From SZUA-368 sp028533045 (GTDB taxonomy: Bacteria; Spirochaetota; Spirochaetia; DSM-2461): 64,000 bases of DNA. Shown piece by piece: positions 35,611 to 44,143 of the stretch; the stretch's first letter is position 1; every line of letters begins with the position of its first letter. Where the stretch lies: NCBI GenBank assembly GCA_050031985.1, contig JBNAIG010000024.1, positions 1-64,000 on the forward strand, given 5' to 3'. A model generated the notes under the pieces. It saw only the letters and a program-made list of their open reading frames with translations, did no database searches and was not told where the DNA came from. The position numbers were made by a program, and so were the translations under genes.

Positions 35611-36924
35611 ATGGAAGTACTGGAATTGAATGAAGACGCCGACAAAATCCGGGAAGTCTTTGCCTATATAAGCCGATTCAAAGGCACCACCTTTGTTATC
35701 AAGATTGATTCGGGCCTTATGGATCACGACTATTTTCCCATCCTCGTAAAGGATCTGGCCCTACTGCGGGAGAACGGTATTAATATCGTGATTATCCCCG
35801 GATCCCGCCGGCAAATAGACAAGATTCTTCAGACCTACAAAATTAAGAGCCAATACGACAGGAACATCCGCATCTCCTCATCGGAGGCGATTCCCTTTAT
35901 TAAAATGGCCGCCTTTGATGTATGCAACAAAATCATGACCCAGCTTTCTGCCTATCATGCCAACGCGGTAATAGGGAACTGGGTCCGAGCCCGCTCCATT
36001 GGGGTAATTGACGGAGTCGATTATCTAAACACGGGCCGGGTCAGCCGGGTGGACGTGACAGCCATAAGAAATATTTTGGCAGAAGGGCATATCCCGATTT
36101 TTCCCTGCATTGGCTGGAGCAGTACGGGAAAGCCCTTTAACATCTCCTCCGATGAGCTGGCGGTGGAACTGGGCAAGGCTCTCAATTCACGAAAGATTTT
36201 TTTCGTGGAAAACAGAGACATCCTCCGCTCCGGAGATCTTACTATTCCCGAATCGGTTCACCCCATGGATAACGGGCGGATTTCCAAACTAAATGTGGCC
36301 GCCGCCGAAGAGCTGTTGACGCAAAACCCCAACAGCCCCCTCCCCATCATTAAAATGGCCGTAGAAGCGGCTCGGGCCGGAGTGGAGCGGGTTCATATCG
36401 TGGACGGATCGGTAGAAGGAGTCATCCTGCGGGAAATCTTCTCCAATCTTGGGGTGGGAACCATGGTCTTTGCCAACGAATACGAAAGCATTCGCCCCAT
36501 GGTCGATGCCGATACCTCTGCGGTGCTGGGTCTTATGAATCCCCTTATAGAACGGGGCCTCCTCATTCCCCGAAGCAGGAAAGACCTTTCCAAACGAGTG
36601 AAGGACTACATCGTCTACTCCATGGATGACGTGGTTCACGGTTGCGCCGCCCTCCATCCCTTTGAAAACAATCAAGGAGAAATTGCCGGTCTGGCAGTCA
36701 ATTCGGCCTACGCCGAGTTGGGAATTGGCCAGAAAATGGTAACCTACCTCATTGAAAAGGGACGGGAAGCCGGTTATACACAACTCTTTGTCCTGACAAC
36801 ACAGAGTTCGGACTGGTTTCTCAAAATGGGATTTATCACGGGAACATTGAACGATCTCCCTCCTTCCAAGAGGGAAAATTACAATAAAAAGCGAAATTCA
36901 CGAATTCTTCTCTTTCCTTTATAA
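35611..36924 (+). CDS. argA: N-acetylglutamate synthase, ArgA type
   Basis: 437 aa: an amino-acid-kinase domain (1-290; GINIVIIPGSRRQIDKIL, ILAEGHIPIFPCIGWSSTGKPFNISSDELAVELGKAL) followed by a GNAT domain (about 295-437; AGLAVNSAYAELGIGQKMVTYLIEKGREAGYTQLFVLTTQSSDWFLKMGF). This order and length match the E. coli enzyme, first step of arginine synthesis. The ATG at 35611 is used; the AAAAGGGAG at 35583-35590 is 20 bases away, too far to be a normal Shine-Dalgarno, so initiation is uncertain. No other arg gene is nearby. Confidence 0.92.
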   Translation: MEVLELNEDADKIREVFAYISRFKGTTFVIKIDSGLMDHDYFPILVKDLALLRENGINIVIIPGSRRQIDKILQTYKIKSQYDRNIRISSSEAIPFIKMAAFDVCNKIMTQLSAYHANAVIGNWVRARSIGVIDGVDYLNTGRVSRVDVTAIRNILAEGHIPIFPCIGWSSTGKPFNISSDELAVELGKALNSRKIFFVENRDILRSGDLTIPESVHPMDNGRISKLNVAAAEELLTQNPNSPLPIIKMAVEAARAGVERVHIVDGSVEGVILREIFSNLGVGTMVFANEYESIRPMVDADTSAVLGLMNPLIERGLLIPRSRKDLSKRVKDYIVYSMDDVVHGCAALHPFENNQGEIAGLAVNSAYAELGIGQKMVTYLIEKGREAGYTQLFVLTTQSSDWFLKMGFITGTLNDLPPSKRENYNKKRNSRILLFPL

Positions 36925-36930
36925 AAAACT

Positions 36931-36959
36931 TTGCTTTTAGGCTGTAAAAAAAATATGAT
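36931..36959 (+). promoter_or_regulatory. Sigma-70 promoter of chemoreceptor gene
   Basis: TTGCTT at 36931, 17-base spacer, TATGAT at 36954; CCAGGAGT before the ATG at 36989 is the ribosome binding site. No sigma-28-type element is seen. Confidence 0.7.
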
Positions 36960-36988
36960 TAAATAAGTATCCCCCCAGGAGTCATATT

Positions 36989-39085
36989 ATGAAAATTCGA
37001 TATAAGATTCTTTTTCCTTCCACTCTCTTGCTATTATTCTCCATGGCTGCCATTTCCTATGTGGGCTATAGGAATATAGCCAAAGAAATTGACAAACTTA
37101 TGAGAAGCACCACTCAAACAACTCTGGAAGATATTGTTTTTGAAAAGGATACCATAAATAAACTAACAAAAACGCTTAGCGACTCCATTAATAATAATTT
37201 CCTGAGAATAGCCAGAAGTTTATCTACCACTCTGGGAGAAGAGGCTTTTAATATGAGTGAAGCCGAGTTCCAAACTCTGGCAAAAAAAATAGGCCTGGAC
37301 GAGATTCATATTATCAATGAAGAAGGGATACTTATAGGAGGGAATAATCACTCTTACTACGGTTTTGATTTTTCCACTAACGATCAAACCCGCCCCTTCC
37401 TGGAAATCTTAAATAATCCCGACAAGGAAATTGCCCAGATTCCCCAAAAGAGAGCTGTTGACGATAAGCTTTTTCAATACATTGGGGTCTCGCTGGCCGA
37501 GGGAAAGGGTATTCTGCAAATTGGAATTAAACCGGAAGAGCTGGAAGAGGTACTCCTTAGTACCAACCTGCAAACAGTAATATCCAATTATCACTACAGC
37601 GAGGGGGGATATGCCTATATCCTGGACCCGGTAAAAAAGATCTGTACCCAGCACGTAAACACCAAGCTAATCGGTTATGACATGACCACTCTGGACTTTG
37701 CCATGAAAATCTTTGAGATGAAAGAAGGGAACTTTACCTATATCTGGAAGGATAACGAGATTTATACCAGCTTCCATACAACCGATGTGGGGATTATCGT
37801 AACCGCTATTCCCACATCTACCTTTAAGAAAGACCTGATTCCCATCTTGCGGGGCTTCATCGTATATACCACTGTTTTTCTTATTATTCTGACTTTGATT
37901 ATGTCTCTCGTCTTAAGAAGCGTTCTCCTGCCTCTGAAAAAGATCAACGAATCTCTTATAGACATATCTACAGGCGAAGCCGACCTTACCCAACGCCTCG
38001 AAGCAAAAAGCAAAGACGAAGTGGGAGAGGTGGCTCGGAATTTTAATATTTTCATGAAAAATCTTCAGGAACTTATCGGGGATCTTCAGACCGCCGTTAC
38101 CAAAACAGGAGAGATTAAAGACTCCATTCTAAAGGGGGCCAACCTCTCCTCCACCGTGGTATCCCAAATTGTGACGGATATCAAAACGGTTGAGTCCGAA
38201 GTAAGCGATATGAACGGCAAAATAGGAAATAACGCGGCGGCTATGGAAGAGATCAATGCCAATACCGAATCGTTCGACTCGGTTATCTCTTCCCAGGCGG
38301 CCATGGTGGAACAATCCACTGCGGCCGTTACGGAAATGATCGCCTCCCTCAATAATGTGGGACAGATCACCATGAACAAGCAGAAATCGACGAAAAAACT
38401 CAAAGACCTCTCGGAGGAAGGAAAAACACAGATTGACAATACCTCCCGAGACTTCGACCAGGTAGCCGAAAAGATGTCCCATATCCAGGAAATGGCCGAG
38501 GCGATTAATAATATCTCCTCCCAGACAAACCTCCTCTCCATGAACGCCGCCATAGAAGCGGCCCATGCGGGGGAATCGGGTAAGGGATTCGCCGTTGTTG
38601 CCGAGGAAATTCGCAAACTGGCGGAAACCTCCGCCGAGTCCTCCGGCTCCATCACCCGGCTCATTGCGGAAATTACGGAAGGGATGAAAACCACCTCCGA
38701 CAATATGGGAGAAACTCTCAAAACCTTTGATGTTATTAACCGGGAAGTGGAATCCACCGTCTATGCCTTCGAAGAAATTGAAAATTCCGTATCCGAACTG
38801 AATGTGGGGGGCCAGCAAATACTGGACTCCACCCAGGAGATTAGCAACGTAACAAGCCAGGTAAGCAGCGGATCTACAGAAATCCACAGGGGAATCGATT
38901 CGTCCAATCAGGCTCTTATGGAGATAAGGGACAATTCAGCCCACGTGACAGACGGAATCAACAACATATTGGGGCAGAATAACCAAGTGGCGAAAACAAT
39001 TGAAGCTCTGAAAGGCATAGCGGACAATCTAAACCAGATCACCCGGGACCTCACAGAGAAATTCAGCCGTTTCATTACGGAATAA
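36989..39085 (+). CDS. Methyl-accepting chemotaxis protein
   Basis: 698 aa. Membrane helix 1 at about 8-27, an extracytoplasmic sensory domain (about 28-288) of the Cache type (YHYSEGGYAYILDPVKKICTQHVNTKLIGYDM), helix 2 at about 289-310, HAMP (about 311-365) and a cytoplasmic signalling domain whose hairpin tip is TNLLSMNAAIEAAHAGESGKGFAVVAEEIRKLAETSAESS. It transmits ligand binding to CheA/CheW. No C-terminal CheR-binding pentapeptide is present; the protein ends in RFITE. It is a single gene, convergent with the TetR gene one base away. Confidence 0.95.
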   Translation: MKIRYKILFPSTLLLLFSMAAISYVGYRNIAKEIDKLMRSTTQTTLEDIVFEKDTINKLTKTLSDSINNNFLRIARSLSTTLGEEAFNMSEAEFQTLAKKIGLDEIHIINEEGILIGGNNHSYYGFDFSTNDQTRPFLEILNNPDKEIAQIPQKRAVDDKLFQYIGVSLAEGKGILQIGIKPEELEEVLLSTNLQTVISNYHYSEGGYAYILDPVKKICTQHVNTKLIGYDMTTLDFAMKIFEMKEGNFTYIWKDNEIYTSFHTTDVGIIVTAIPTSTFKKDLIPILRGFIVYTTVFLIILTLIMSLVLRSVLLPLKKINESLIDISTGEADLTQRLEAKSKDEVGEVARNFNIFMKNLQELIGDLQTAVTKTGEIKDSILKGANLSSTVVSQIVTDIKTVESEVSDMNGKIGNNAAAMEEINANTESFDSVISSQAAMVEQSTAAVTEMIASLNNVGQITMNKQKSTKKLKDLSEEGKTQIDNTSRDFDQVAEKMSHIQEMAEAINNISSQTNLLSMNAAIEAAHAGESGKGFAVVAEEIRKLAETSAESSGSITRLIAEITEGMKTTSDNMGETLKTFDVINREVESTVYAFEEIENSVSELNVGGQQILDSTQEISNVTSQVSSGSTEIHRGIDSSNQALMEIRDNSAHVTDGINNILGQNNQVAKTIEALKGIADNLNQITRDLTEKFSRFITE

Positions 39086-39086
39086 A

Positions 39087-39680
39087 TCAGGCTAAAAGAT
39101 TATCCACCCAGTCTTTGAAAAAACTGATTTCTTCATCTCGGTTACAATCGGAACCAAGGATAAGCTGGAACATAAAAGCCTGAACCATGTGAAAAAACTG
39201 CCCTACCAGAGATCGGATGGGCAGATCTCTCAATTCCCCTTTTCGCACCGCTTCGGTGAGAAGGCGAATGAGCATGTACTCAAGTTTGATGGTTCTCCGC
39301 CGTACCAAATCATCGTAATTCTTTCCCTGATTCTTTTCGTGACGCATAAAATCACTCAGACAGATAAGAAAATCCCGATTGGCTCCGCATTTATCAATGA
39401 TATCGATGTAAATCCGCACCAGAATCTCGGCAGTTCTCTTCTCGCCTTTCGAGGCGATAGTTTTATATTTATCGAACATGTCGTCGGTAAAATTCTTAAG
39501 AGCATAGCGGAAAATATCATCCTTGTCTTTGAAATATAAATAAAGGGTAGGCCGGGAAATCTCACATTTTTCCGCCAGTAGAGAAAGACTGCTTTGCGCG
39601 TAGCCTTCCCGGGCAAAAAGGGAGAGAGCCTTTCGTAAAATATCCTGTTTCCGTTTTTCATGATCGATGATTTTTGGCAT
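39087..39680 (-). CDS. TetR-family transcriptional regulator
   Basis: 197 aa. Helix-turn-helix at about 28-55 (YAQSSLSLLAEKCEISRPTLYLYFKDKDDIF), typical of TetR; the helical ligand-binding half follows without recognisable specificity. The upstream region (39681-39736) has no clear palindrome apart from A+T-rich stretches. It is divergent from the tRNA-Phe/cls unit, so one of those could be a target, but the likeliest target, itself, is only inferred. Confidence 0.9.
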   Translation of the reverse strand: MPKIIDHEKRKQDILRKALSLFAREGYAQSSLSLLAEKCEISRPTLYLYFKDKDDIFRYALKNFTDDMFDKYKTIASKGEKRTAEILVRIYIDIIDKCGANRDFLICLSDFMRHEKNQGKNYDDLVRRRTIKLEYMLIRLLTEAVRKGELRDLPIRSLVGQFFHMVQAFMFQLILGSDCNRDEEISFFKDWVDNLLA

Positions 39681-39736
39681 ATCTCTGACATTATATCCAA
39701 CTATGTCATTTTAATAAAGCATCCCGGCGAAGCTTA

Positions 39737-39765
39737 TTGACAAATAGGAAGGAATCGCCTAGAAT
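39737..39765 (+). promoter_or_regulatory. Sigma-70 promoter of tRNA-Phe
   Basis: TTGACA at 39737, 17 bases, TAGAAT at 39760; predicted start about 39772, eight bases before the tRNA. Confidence 0.88.
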
Positions 39766-39779
39766 CCAATCCGGTAAAA

Positions 39780-39852
39780 GCCGCTGTAGCTCAGTCGGTA
39801 GAGCAGGGGACTGAAAATCCCTGTGTCATGAGTTCAAATCTCATCGGTGGCA
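39780..39852 (+). tRNA. tRNA-Phe (GAA)
   Basis: 73 nt: acceptor GCCGCTG/CGGTGGC, anticodon loop CTGAAAA (GAA), T-arm ATGAGTTCAAATCTCAT. No encoded CCA. The cardiolipin synthase ATG begins two bases after its last base, and no terminator lies between. Confidence 0.96.
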
Positions 39853-39854
39853 AT

Positions 39855-41303
39855 ATGTTTTCCCTGGTTCAGATAATTTATACGGCCAACCTGATTATCA
39901 CAATAATCACCACTCTGGCTATCATTCTGTCTAACCGGGATTCGAGCACATCCCTTCTCTGGATCGCCCTGATCTATGCTGTTCCCGTTTTTGGTTTACT
40001 TATATTCATCCTCCTGGGAATTGATTGGCAAAAACACAAACTTTTAAAATACAGCCCCGAATCGGCCCTGAATTACTATCGCCATGCCTACGATGAAGCT
40101 AATACAAACTTTCTCAAAGAGCTGGAACAGAAGGACCCGGATGTGGCCAACGACATAAAAAAGCTCATCCGCTTGATTGAACGGGGCAGTCACTCCAGTC
40201 TCACCTACGCCGAGACCTATCGCCTTTTCTACCGGGGAGAGGACTTCTTTAGCACCCTCTTTGACGACTTAAGATCGGCCCGTAAACAGATTCACATGGA
40301 TTTTTTCATATGGAAGTCCGATATACTGGGCCGTGAGATTAAGGATATCCTGATTCAAAAAGCGGCCGAGGGAGTGGAAATCAGGCTGATTTTTGACGGC
40401 TATGGCTCCTTTAAGCGTATCTCACGGCAGTATCGAAAGGAATTACGGAAAGCGGGCATAGACTACCGCTACTTTCTGGACCTGCGCGACCCTATGTCAC
40501 GGCATAAAATTAATTACAATAACCATAAGAAAATCATTACCATAGACGGCACCATAGGCTATCTGGGCGGTATGAACGTGGGACAGGAGTATATAGACGG
40601 GGGAAGGCGCTTTGACTGCTGGCGGGATACACAGATGCGTTTGACCGGAGGCTGCATTGCCCTTCTGGACAGCGTATTCCTCGCCGACTGGGCCAATTGC
40701 ACCAAGGGAGAGATCCTTTATCCCGACCCTCCTCCTCAGGTAAAAGAGAGGGGGCCCTACCCTCTCCAGATAGCCGTAAGCGGCCCCGATTCGGACTGGT
40801 TCAGTGTAAAACTCGCCTACCTTTCCCTTATAGCCAATGCCAACAACGAGGTTCTGATACAAAGTCCCTACTTCGTACCGGACAGCTCCATGGTAGACGC
40901 CCTGGTCACAGCGGCCCTGAGCGGAACGGACGTACGCTTTATGATTACCGGCGTACCGGACAAACTCGTCGCCTGGTGGGCGGCCCATACCTATCTGGAA
41001 AAGATTGTCAAAGCCGGAGCACGTGTATACTTCTATGAAAAGGGTTTTCTCCACAGCAAGGTATTCATTGTGGACGACCATTTATCATCGGTGGGAACCT
41101 GTAACATGGATATTCGCAGCTTCCACCTCCACTACGAAATAAACGCCATGCTCTACAGCGATAAAATCACCACCGACTTGAGGGACCAATTTTTTCGTGA
41201 TGTTGAAGAGTGCCGGGAGCTGACGCTAAAAGATTTTGAATCACTGGGATTCTTTAAACGCTTTCGTAACTCCCTCAGCCGTTTGGCCTCACCCTTTATG
41301 TAG
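39855..41303 (+). CDS. cls: Cardiolipin synthase (PLD family)
   Basis: 482 aa. Two N-terminal membrane helices (about 4-24 and 32-52) then two phospholipase-D motifs, HKKIITID and HSKVFIVD, each inside the usual H-x-K-x4-D frame with GGMN and GTCNMD neighbours. Joins two phosphatidylglycerols into cardiolipin. The ATG at 39855 is chosen because it places the first helix at the N-terminus. Its only Shine-Dalgarno-like sequence, GGTGG at 39846-39850, is part of the tRNA-Phe acceptor arm. Confidence 0.92.
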   Translation: MFSLVQIIYTANLIITIITTLAIILSNRDSSTSLLWIALIYAVPVFGLLIFILLGIDWQKHKLLKYSPESALNYYRHAYDEANTNFLKELEQKDPDVANDIKKLIRLIERGSHSSLTYAETYRLFYRGEDFFSTLFDDLRSARKQIHMDFFIWKSDILGREIKDILIQKAAEGVEIRLIFDGYGSFKRISRQYRKELRKAGIDYRYFLDLRDPMSRHKINYNNHKKIITIDGTIGYLGGMNVGQEYIDGGRRFDCWRDTQMRLTGGCIALLDSVFLADWANCTKGEILYPDPPPQVKERGPYPLQIAVSGPDSDWFSVKLAYLSLIANANNEVLIQSPYFVPDSSMVDALVTAALSGTDVRFMITGVPDKLVAWWAAHTYLEKIVKAGARVYFYEKGFLHSKVFIVDDHLSSVGTCNMDIRSFHLHYEINAMLYSDKITTDLRDQFFRDVEECRELTLKDFESLGFFKRFRNSLSRLASPFM

Positions 41304-41838
41304 TCATAGCCTTTGTGGCAGACAGGATAATTTCACAGATTTGCTCAGGTACCATTCTATCGGTGTTGATAATAAGGTCGGCAAAGCTAAAATCATCATG
41401 GTCGATGTCATAAAGCTTGAGGTAGCGTTCATGATCCCGCTTATCCCGGGCGGCGGTAATATCCATCTGCTCTTGCAGACTGCCCCCTTCCCTTTTAAGA
41501 ATACGCTGGGCCCGTACTTCCGGGGAAGCATTCAGGAAAACCTTTAAATCCGCCTCTTTGAGCATCCAAATGGCTAAGCGGGATCCCAGAACGGAATTGG
41601 TCTCCATGGCAAGCTCTCTCTGTTTTTCATCTACCATGAGGTCATATTTATCATCACCCTGGGCCAGCTTCTGTACTTCATCAAAGGTAATCTCAAGATC
41701 CTCCGCAAGGGAACGAAAGGTGTAATTCACCATACGGTAGCCCAGCTTCTCCGAAAGCATTTTCGTTACGGTCGTATTCCCGCATCCGCTCTTACCGGAA
41801 ATAGCGATTCTGATCTTCTTTTCATCCCTATTCGACAT
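41296..41838 (-). CDS. Cytidylate kinase-like protein
   Basis: 180 aa from ATG at 41838. P-loop region ISGKSGCGNTTV has Asn where the Walker A lysine usually stands, as in CMP kinases of archaeal type, which also lack it. Later ETNSVLGSRLAIWMLKEADLKVFLNASPEVRAQRILKREG gives the nucleotide-monophosphate and lid region (R-x3-R-x-L-x-R). It probably phosphorylates CMP/dCMP. It overlaps yicC by 11 bases. The 3' end overlaps cls by eight bases, convergent. Confidence 0.8.
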   Translation of the reverse strand: MSNRDEKKIRIAISGKSGCGNTTVTKMLSEKLGYRMVNYTFRSLAEDLEITFDEVQKLAQGDDKYDLMVDEKQRELAMETNSVLGSRLAIWMLKEADLKVFLNASPEVRAQRILKREGGSLQEQMDITAARDKRDHERYLKLYDIDHDDFSFADLIINTDRMVPEQICEIILSATKAMTT

Positions 41839-42694
41839 TTCTGAGCTGCTCCCTGACTTTTTCCATGGCATCCTTCATTTCCACCACAATGCGGCTCACC
41901 TCTACCTGGGGGGTTTTTGAGCCAATAGTATTAATTTCCCGATTCATCTCCTGACAAAGAAAGTCCAGCTTCTTCCCCACCATCTCTTCCTTTTGAACAA
42001 TGGCATGGAACGATTCCAGATGGGCTGTCAATCGACTGATTTCCTCATTAATATCATAACGAACAAGGTAAGAAGCGGTTTCCTGAAGAATCCGGTGCTC
42101 TTCTGCCTCATCCCCCAGTATCTCGTGAAATTTGTCTTTTAAAGTACTCTTTATTTTTTCTTCCACTTCGGGAGCATAGGTTTTGATTTTCCCAAGGGAG
42201 TCTTCTACGAGGGCAATCTGGGACATGATATCTTCTTGGGTCTTCTCCCCTTCCCTCTCCCGGCGCAAAACCAGTTCGGCCAGGGCCTTGTCCAGGATGC
42301 GATTCACCTGTTCTCCCAAAACATCAAGATCTCTCTTCTTATCAACTTTGAGAACCCCTTCCAAGCCCAGAATATGGCTGTATCCCAATTCATCCTTAAG
42401 ATTCAAATCGGTCCCCAGCTCCCGAAGCTTGGCGGCATAACTCCCGGCGGCCTTCTTATCCAAAAGAATGGTCAAGTCCTCTTCCAGTTCTCTCATGCGC
42501 AGGTAAAGCTCCACCCGCCCCCGCTTGAGAGTCGCGGAAATTCGATCCCGAATAGCCGGTTCCAAAGGATTGAGGGGAGGAGGTATATTGATAATTAAGT
42601 CCAGATATCGGTTGTTATAGGATTTTAGGTCCGCCGTCAGATGAATTTTACCATCCTGAACTTCGGCATACCCAAATCCGGTCATGCTTTTCAT
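41828..42694 (-). CDS. yicC: YicC family endoribonuclease-like protein
   Basis: 288 aa. The family hallmarks are MKSMTGFGYAE at the N-terminus, LKSYNNRYLDLIINIPPPLNPLEPAIRD, and the C-terminal VGKKLDFLCQEMNREINTIGSKTP. E. coli YicC acts on small RNAs, and family members often lie beside gmk or another nucleotide kinase; here a CMP-kinase-like gene follows directly. The middle is helical with coiled-coil character. Gap to murC is nine bases. Confidence 0.94.
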   Translation of the reverse strand: MKSMTGFGYAEVQDGKIHLTADLKSYNNRYLDLIINIPPPLNPLEPAIRDRISATLKRGRVELYLRMRELEEDLTILLDKKAAGSYAAKLRELGTDLNLKDELGYSHILGLEGVLKVDKKRDLDVLGEQVNRILDKALAELVLRREREGEKTQEDIMSQIALVEDSLGKIKTYAPEVEEKIKSTLKDKFHEILGDEAEEHRILQETASYLVRYDINEEISRLTAHLESFHAIVQKEEMVGKKLDFLCQEMNREINTIGSKTPQVEVSRIVVEMKDAMEKVREQLRNVE

Positions 42695-42703
42695 GGTTGT
42701 TCC

Positions 42704-44143
42704 TTATAATGTTTCTAGTATTTTCAAGCCCAATTGCCAATTATCGCCTGCTCCCATTGTAACAAAAAGGTCACCGGAGCGCAAATAATCCCTCAGGAAG
42801 GGTTGGGCATCGCTTGGTTTTTGGAAGTAATATACATTATCGTGATGCTTGTGGGCTTCCTCAAAAAGGGTTTCACCCGTTACGGTTCCGTCATATTTTT
42901 CCCGGGCAGAGGCGTAAATTTCATGAAGAATTACCACGTCTGCGGCCGTGAAGGAGGCGGCGAATTTATCCAGCAAAGCGGCGGTTCGACTGTAGGTGTG
43001 GGACATAAAGTCCACAATAAGCCGACGGTTCGGATAGAACTCCTTGAGCCCTCTCAGAGTCAGATCAATCGCTGTGGGATGGTGACCGTAATCGTCCATA
43101 ATCAGAACACCCGATTTCTCTCCCACCAATTCACAGCGTCTTTTACTGCCTCGGAAATTTTTAACCCCTTCGACCAGGCTGTCCAGGCAGTTTTCATCCA
43201 CATCTCGCCCCTCTTCTTCCAAAAGGGAAAAGACCACGGCCAGAGCGGCAGCAGCATTCAGCTGGAGATACTTCCCGGGAAGGGGCAGGACAAAATCTCG
43301 CTCCCAACCGGCCAATCTAAAGATGTTTTTACCCTCTTCCAGGCGGGATTCAACAATACGGAAAGGGCCCTCCGCTGTTTCTCCATAGGGAACAAGCTTA
43401 AGGTCAGGCCGTTCCAGGGAACTTCTCTGGGCCGCCTCTACCGCGCCCGTATCATCGGCACAGTAGATAAGTTCGCCCCCTTCGGGAAGCTTGTCAATGT
43501 ATTCCATAAAGGCGGAGAGAATATCCACATAGCCGGAAAAATAGTCCAAATGATCCGGCTCCACACTGGTAAGAACGATCCGTCGGGGATAGAAGTCCAA
43601 AAAATGACGCTGGTACTCACAGGTTTCCGCCACAAAGAACCGGTCTCCTCCGTTCCAGGTTGATCTTCCCCCAAAGGAGGAAACGCCGCTTCCTACCAAA
43701 ACGGAAGCGGGCATGTCCAGCTCTTTAAGGAGGGTTCCTGTCAAACCGGTAGTGGTCGTTTTCCCATGAACCCCGGCGATACCTGTGGAGGAATAGAGCC
43801 GGGAAAGTTCTCCCAGGGCCTCGGTATAGTTAAAAAGAGGAATATTACGGTCAAGAACCGTTTTTACCTCAGGGTGGTCGTCTCCATAGGCGGAGGAACG
43901 AACAGCATAATCAATCTGCCCGGCCCTATCCAGATTTTCCGGAGCAAACCCCTGATAAACGGTCACAGGAAGGTTTGCCAGGATTCGATCAGTATAAAAA
44001 ACCTCATCCACATCGGCGCCGGATACACGGGCCCCCCGGGAAGTGTAGAGCTCCGCCAGGGCGGTCATTCCCGTCCCCTTTATACCAATAAAATAGAAAT
44101 GGAGCCCTTTAATATCCTCCGGGATCTTAGGGGAATCACTCAT
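42704..44143 (-). CDS. murC: UDP-N-acetylmuramate--alanine ligase family (MurC)
   Basis: 479 aa. Mur ligase order: N-terminal Rossmann with FIGIKGTGMTALAELYTSRGARVSGAD, ATP-loop GVHGKTTTTGL, central HFLDFYPRRIVLTSVEPDHLDYF, and C-terminal VLIMDDYGHHPTAIDLTLRGL. Adds L-alanine to UDP-MurNAc in peptidoglycan synthesis; the related Mpl (tripeptide ligase) is the alternative, but length and the FIGIKGTGM segment favour MurC. It overlaps the hybrid kinase gene by eight bases. Confidence 0.87.
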   Translation of the reverse strand: MSDSPKIPEDIKGLHFYFIGIKGTGMTALAELYTSRGARVSGADVDEVFYTDRILANLPVTVYQGFAPENLDRAGQIDYAVRSSAYGDDHPEVKTVLDRNIPLFNYTEALGELSRLYSSTGIAGVHGKTTTTGLTGTLLKELDMPASVLVGSGVSSFGGRSTWNGGDRFFVAETCEYQRHFLDFYPRRIVLTSVEPDHLDYFSGYVDILSAFMEYIDKLPEGGELIYCADDTGAVEAAQRSSLERPDLKLVPYGETAEGPFRIVESRLEEGKNIFRLAGWERDFVLPLPGKYLQLNAAAALAVVFSLLEEEGRDVDENCLDSLVEGVKNFRGSKRRCELVGEKSGVLIMDDYGHHPTAIDLTLRGLKEFYPNRRLIVDFMSHTYSRTAALLDKFAASFTAADVVILHEIYASAREKYDGTVTGETLFEEAHKHHDNVYYFQKPSDAQPFLRDYLRSGDLFVTMGAGDNWQLGLKILETL

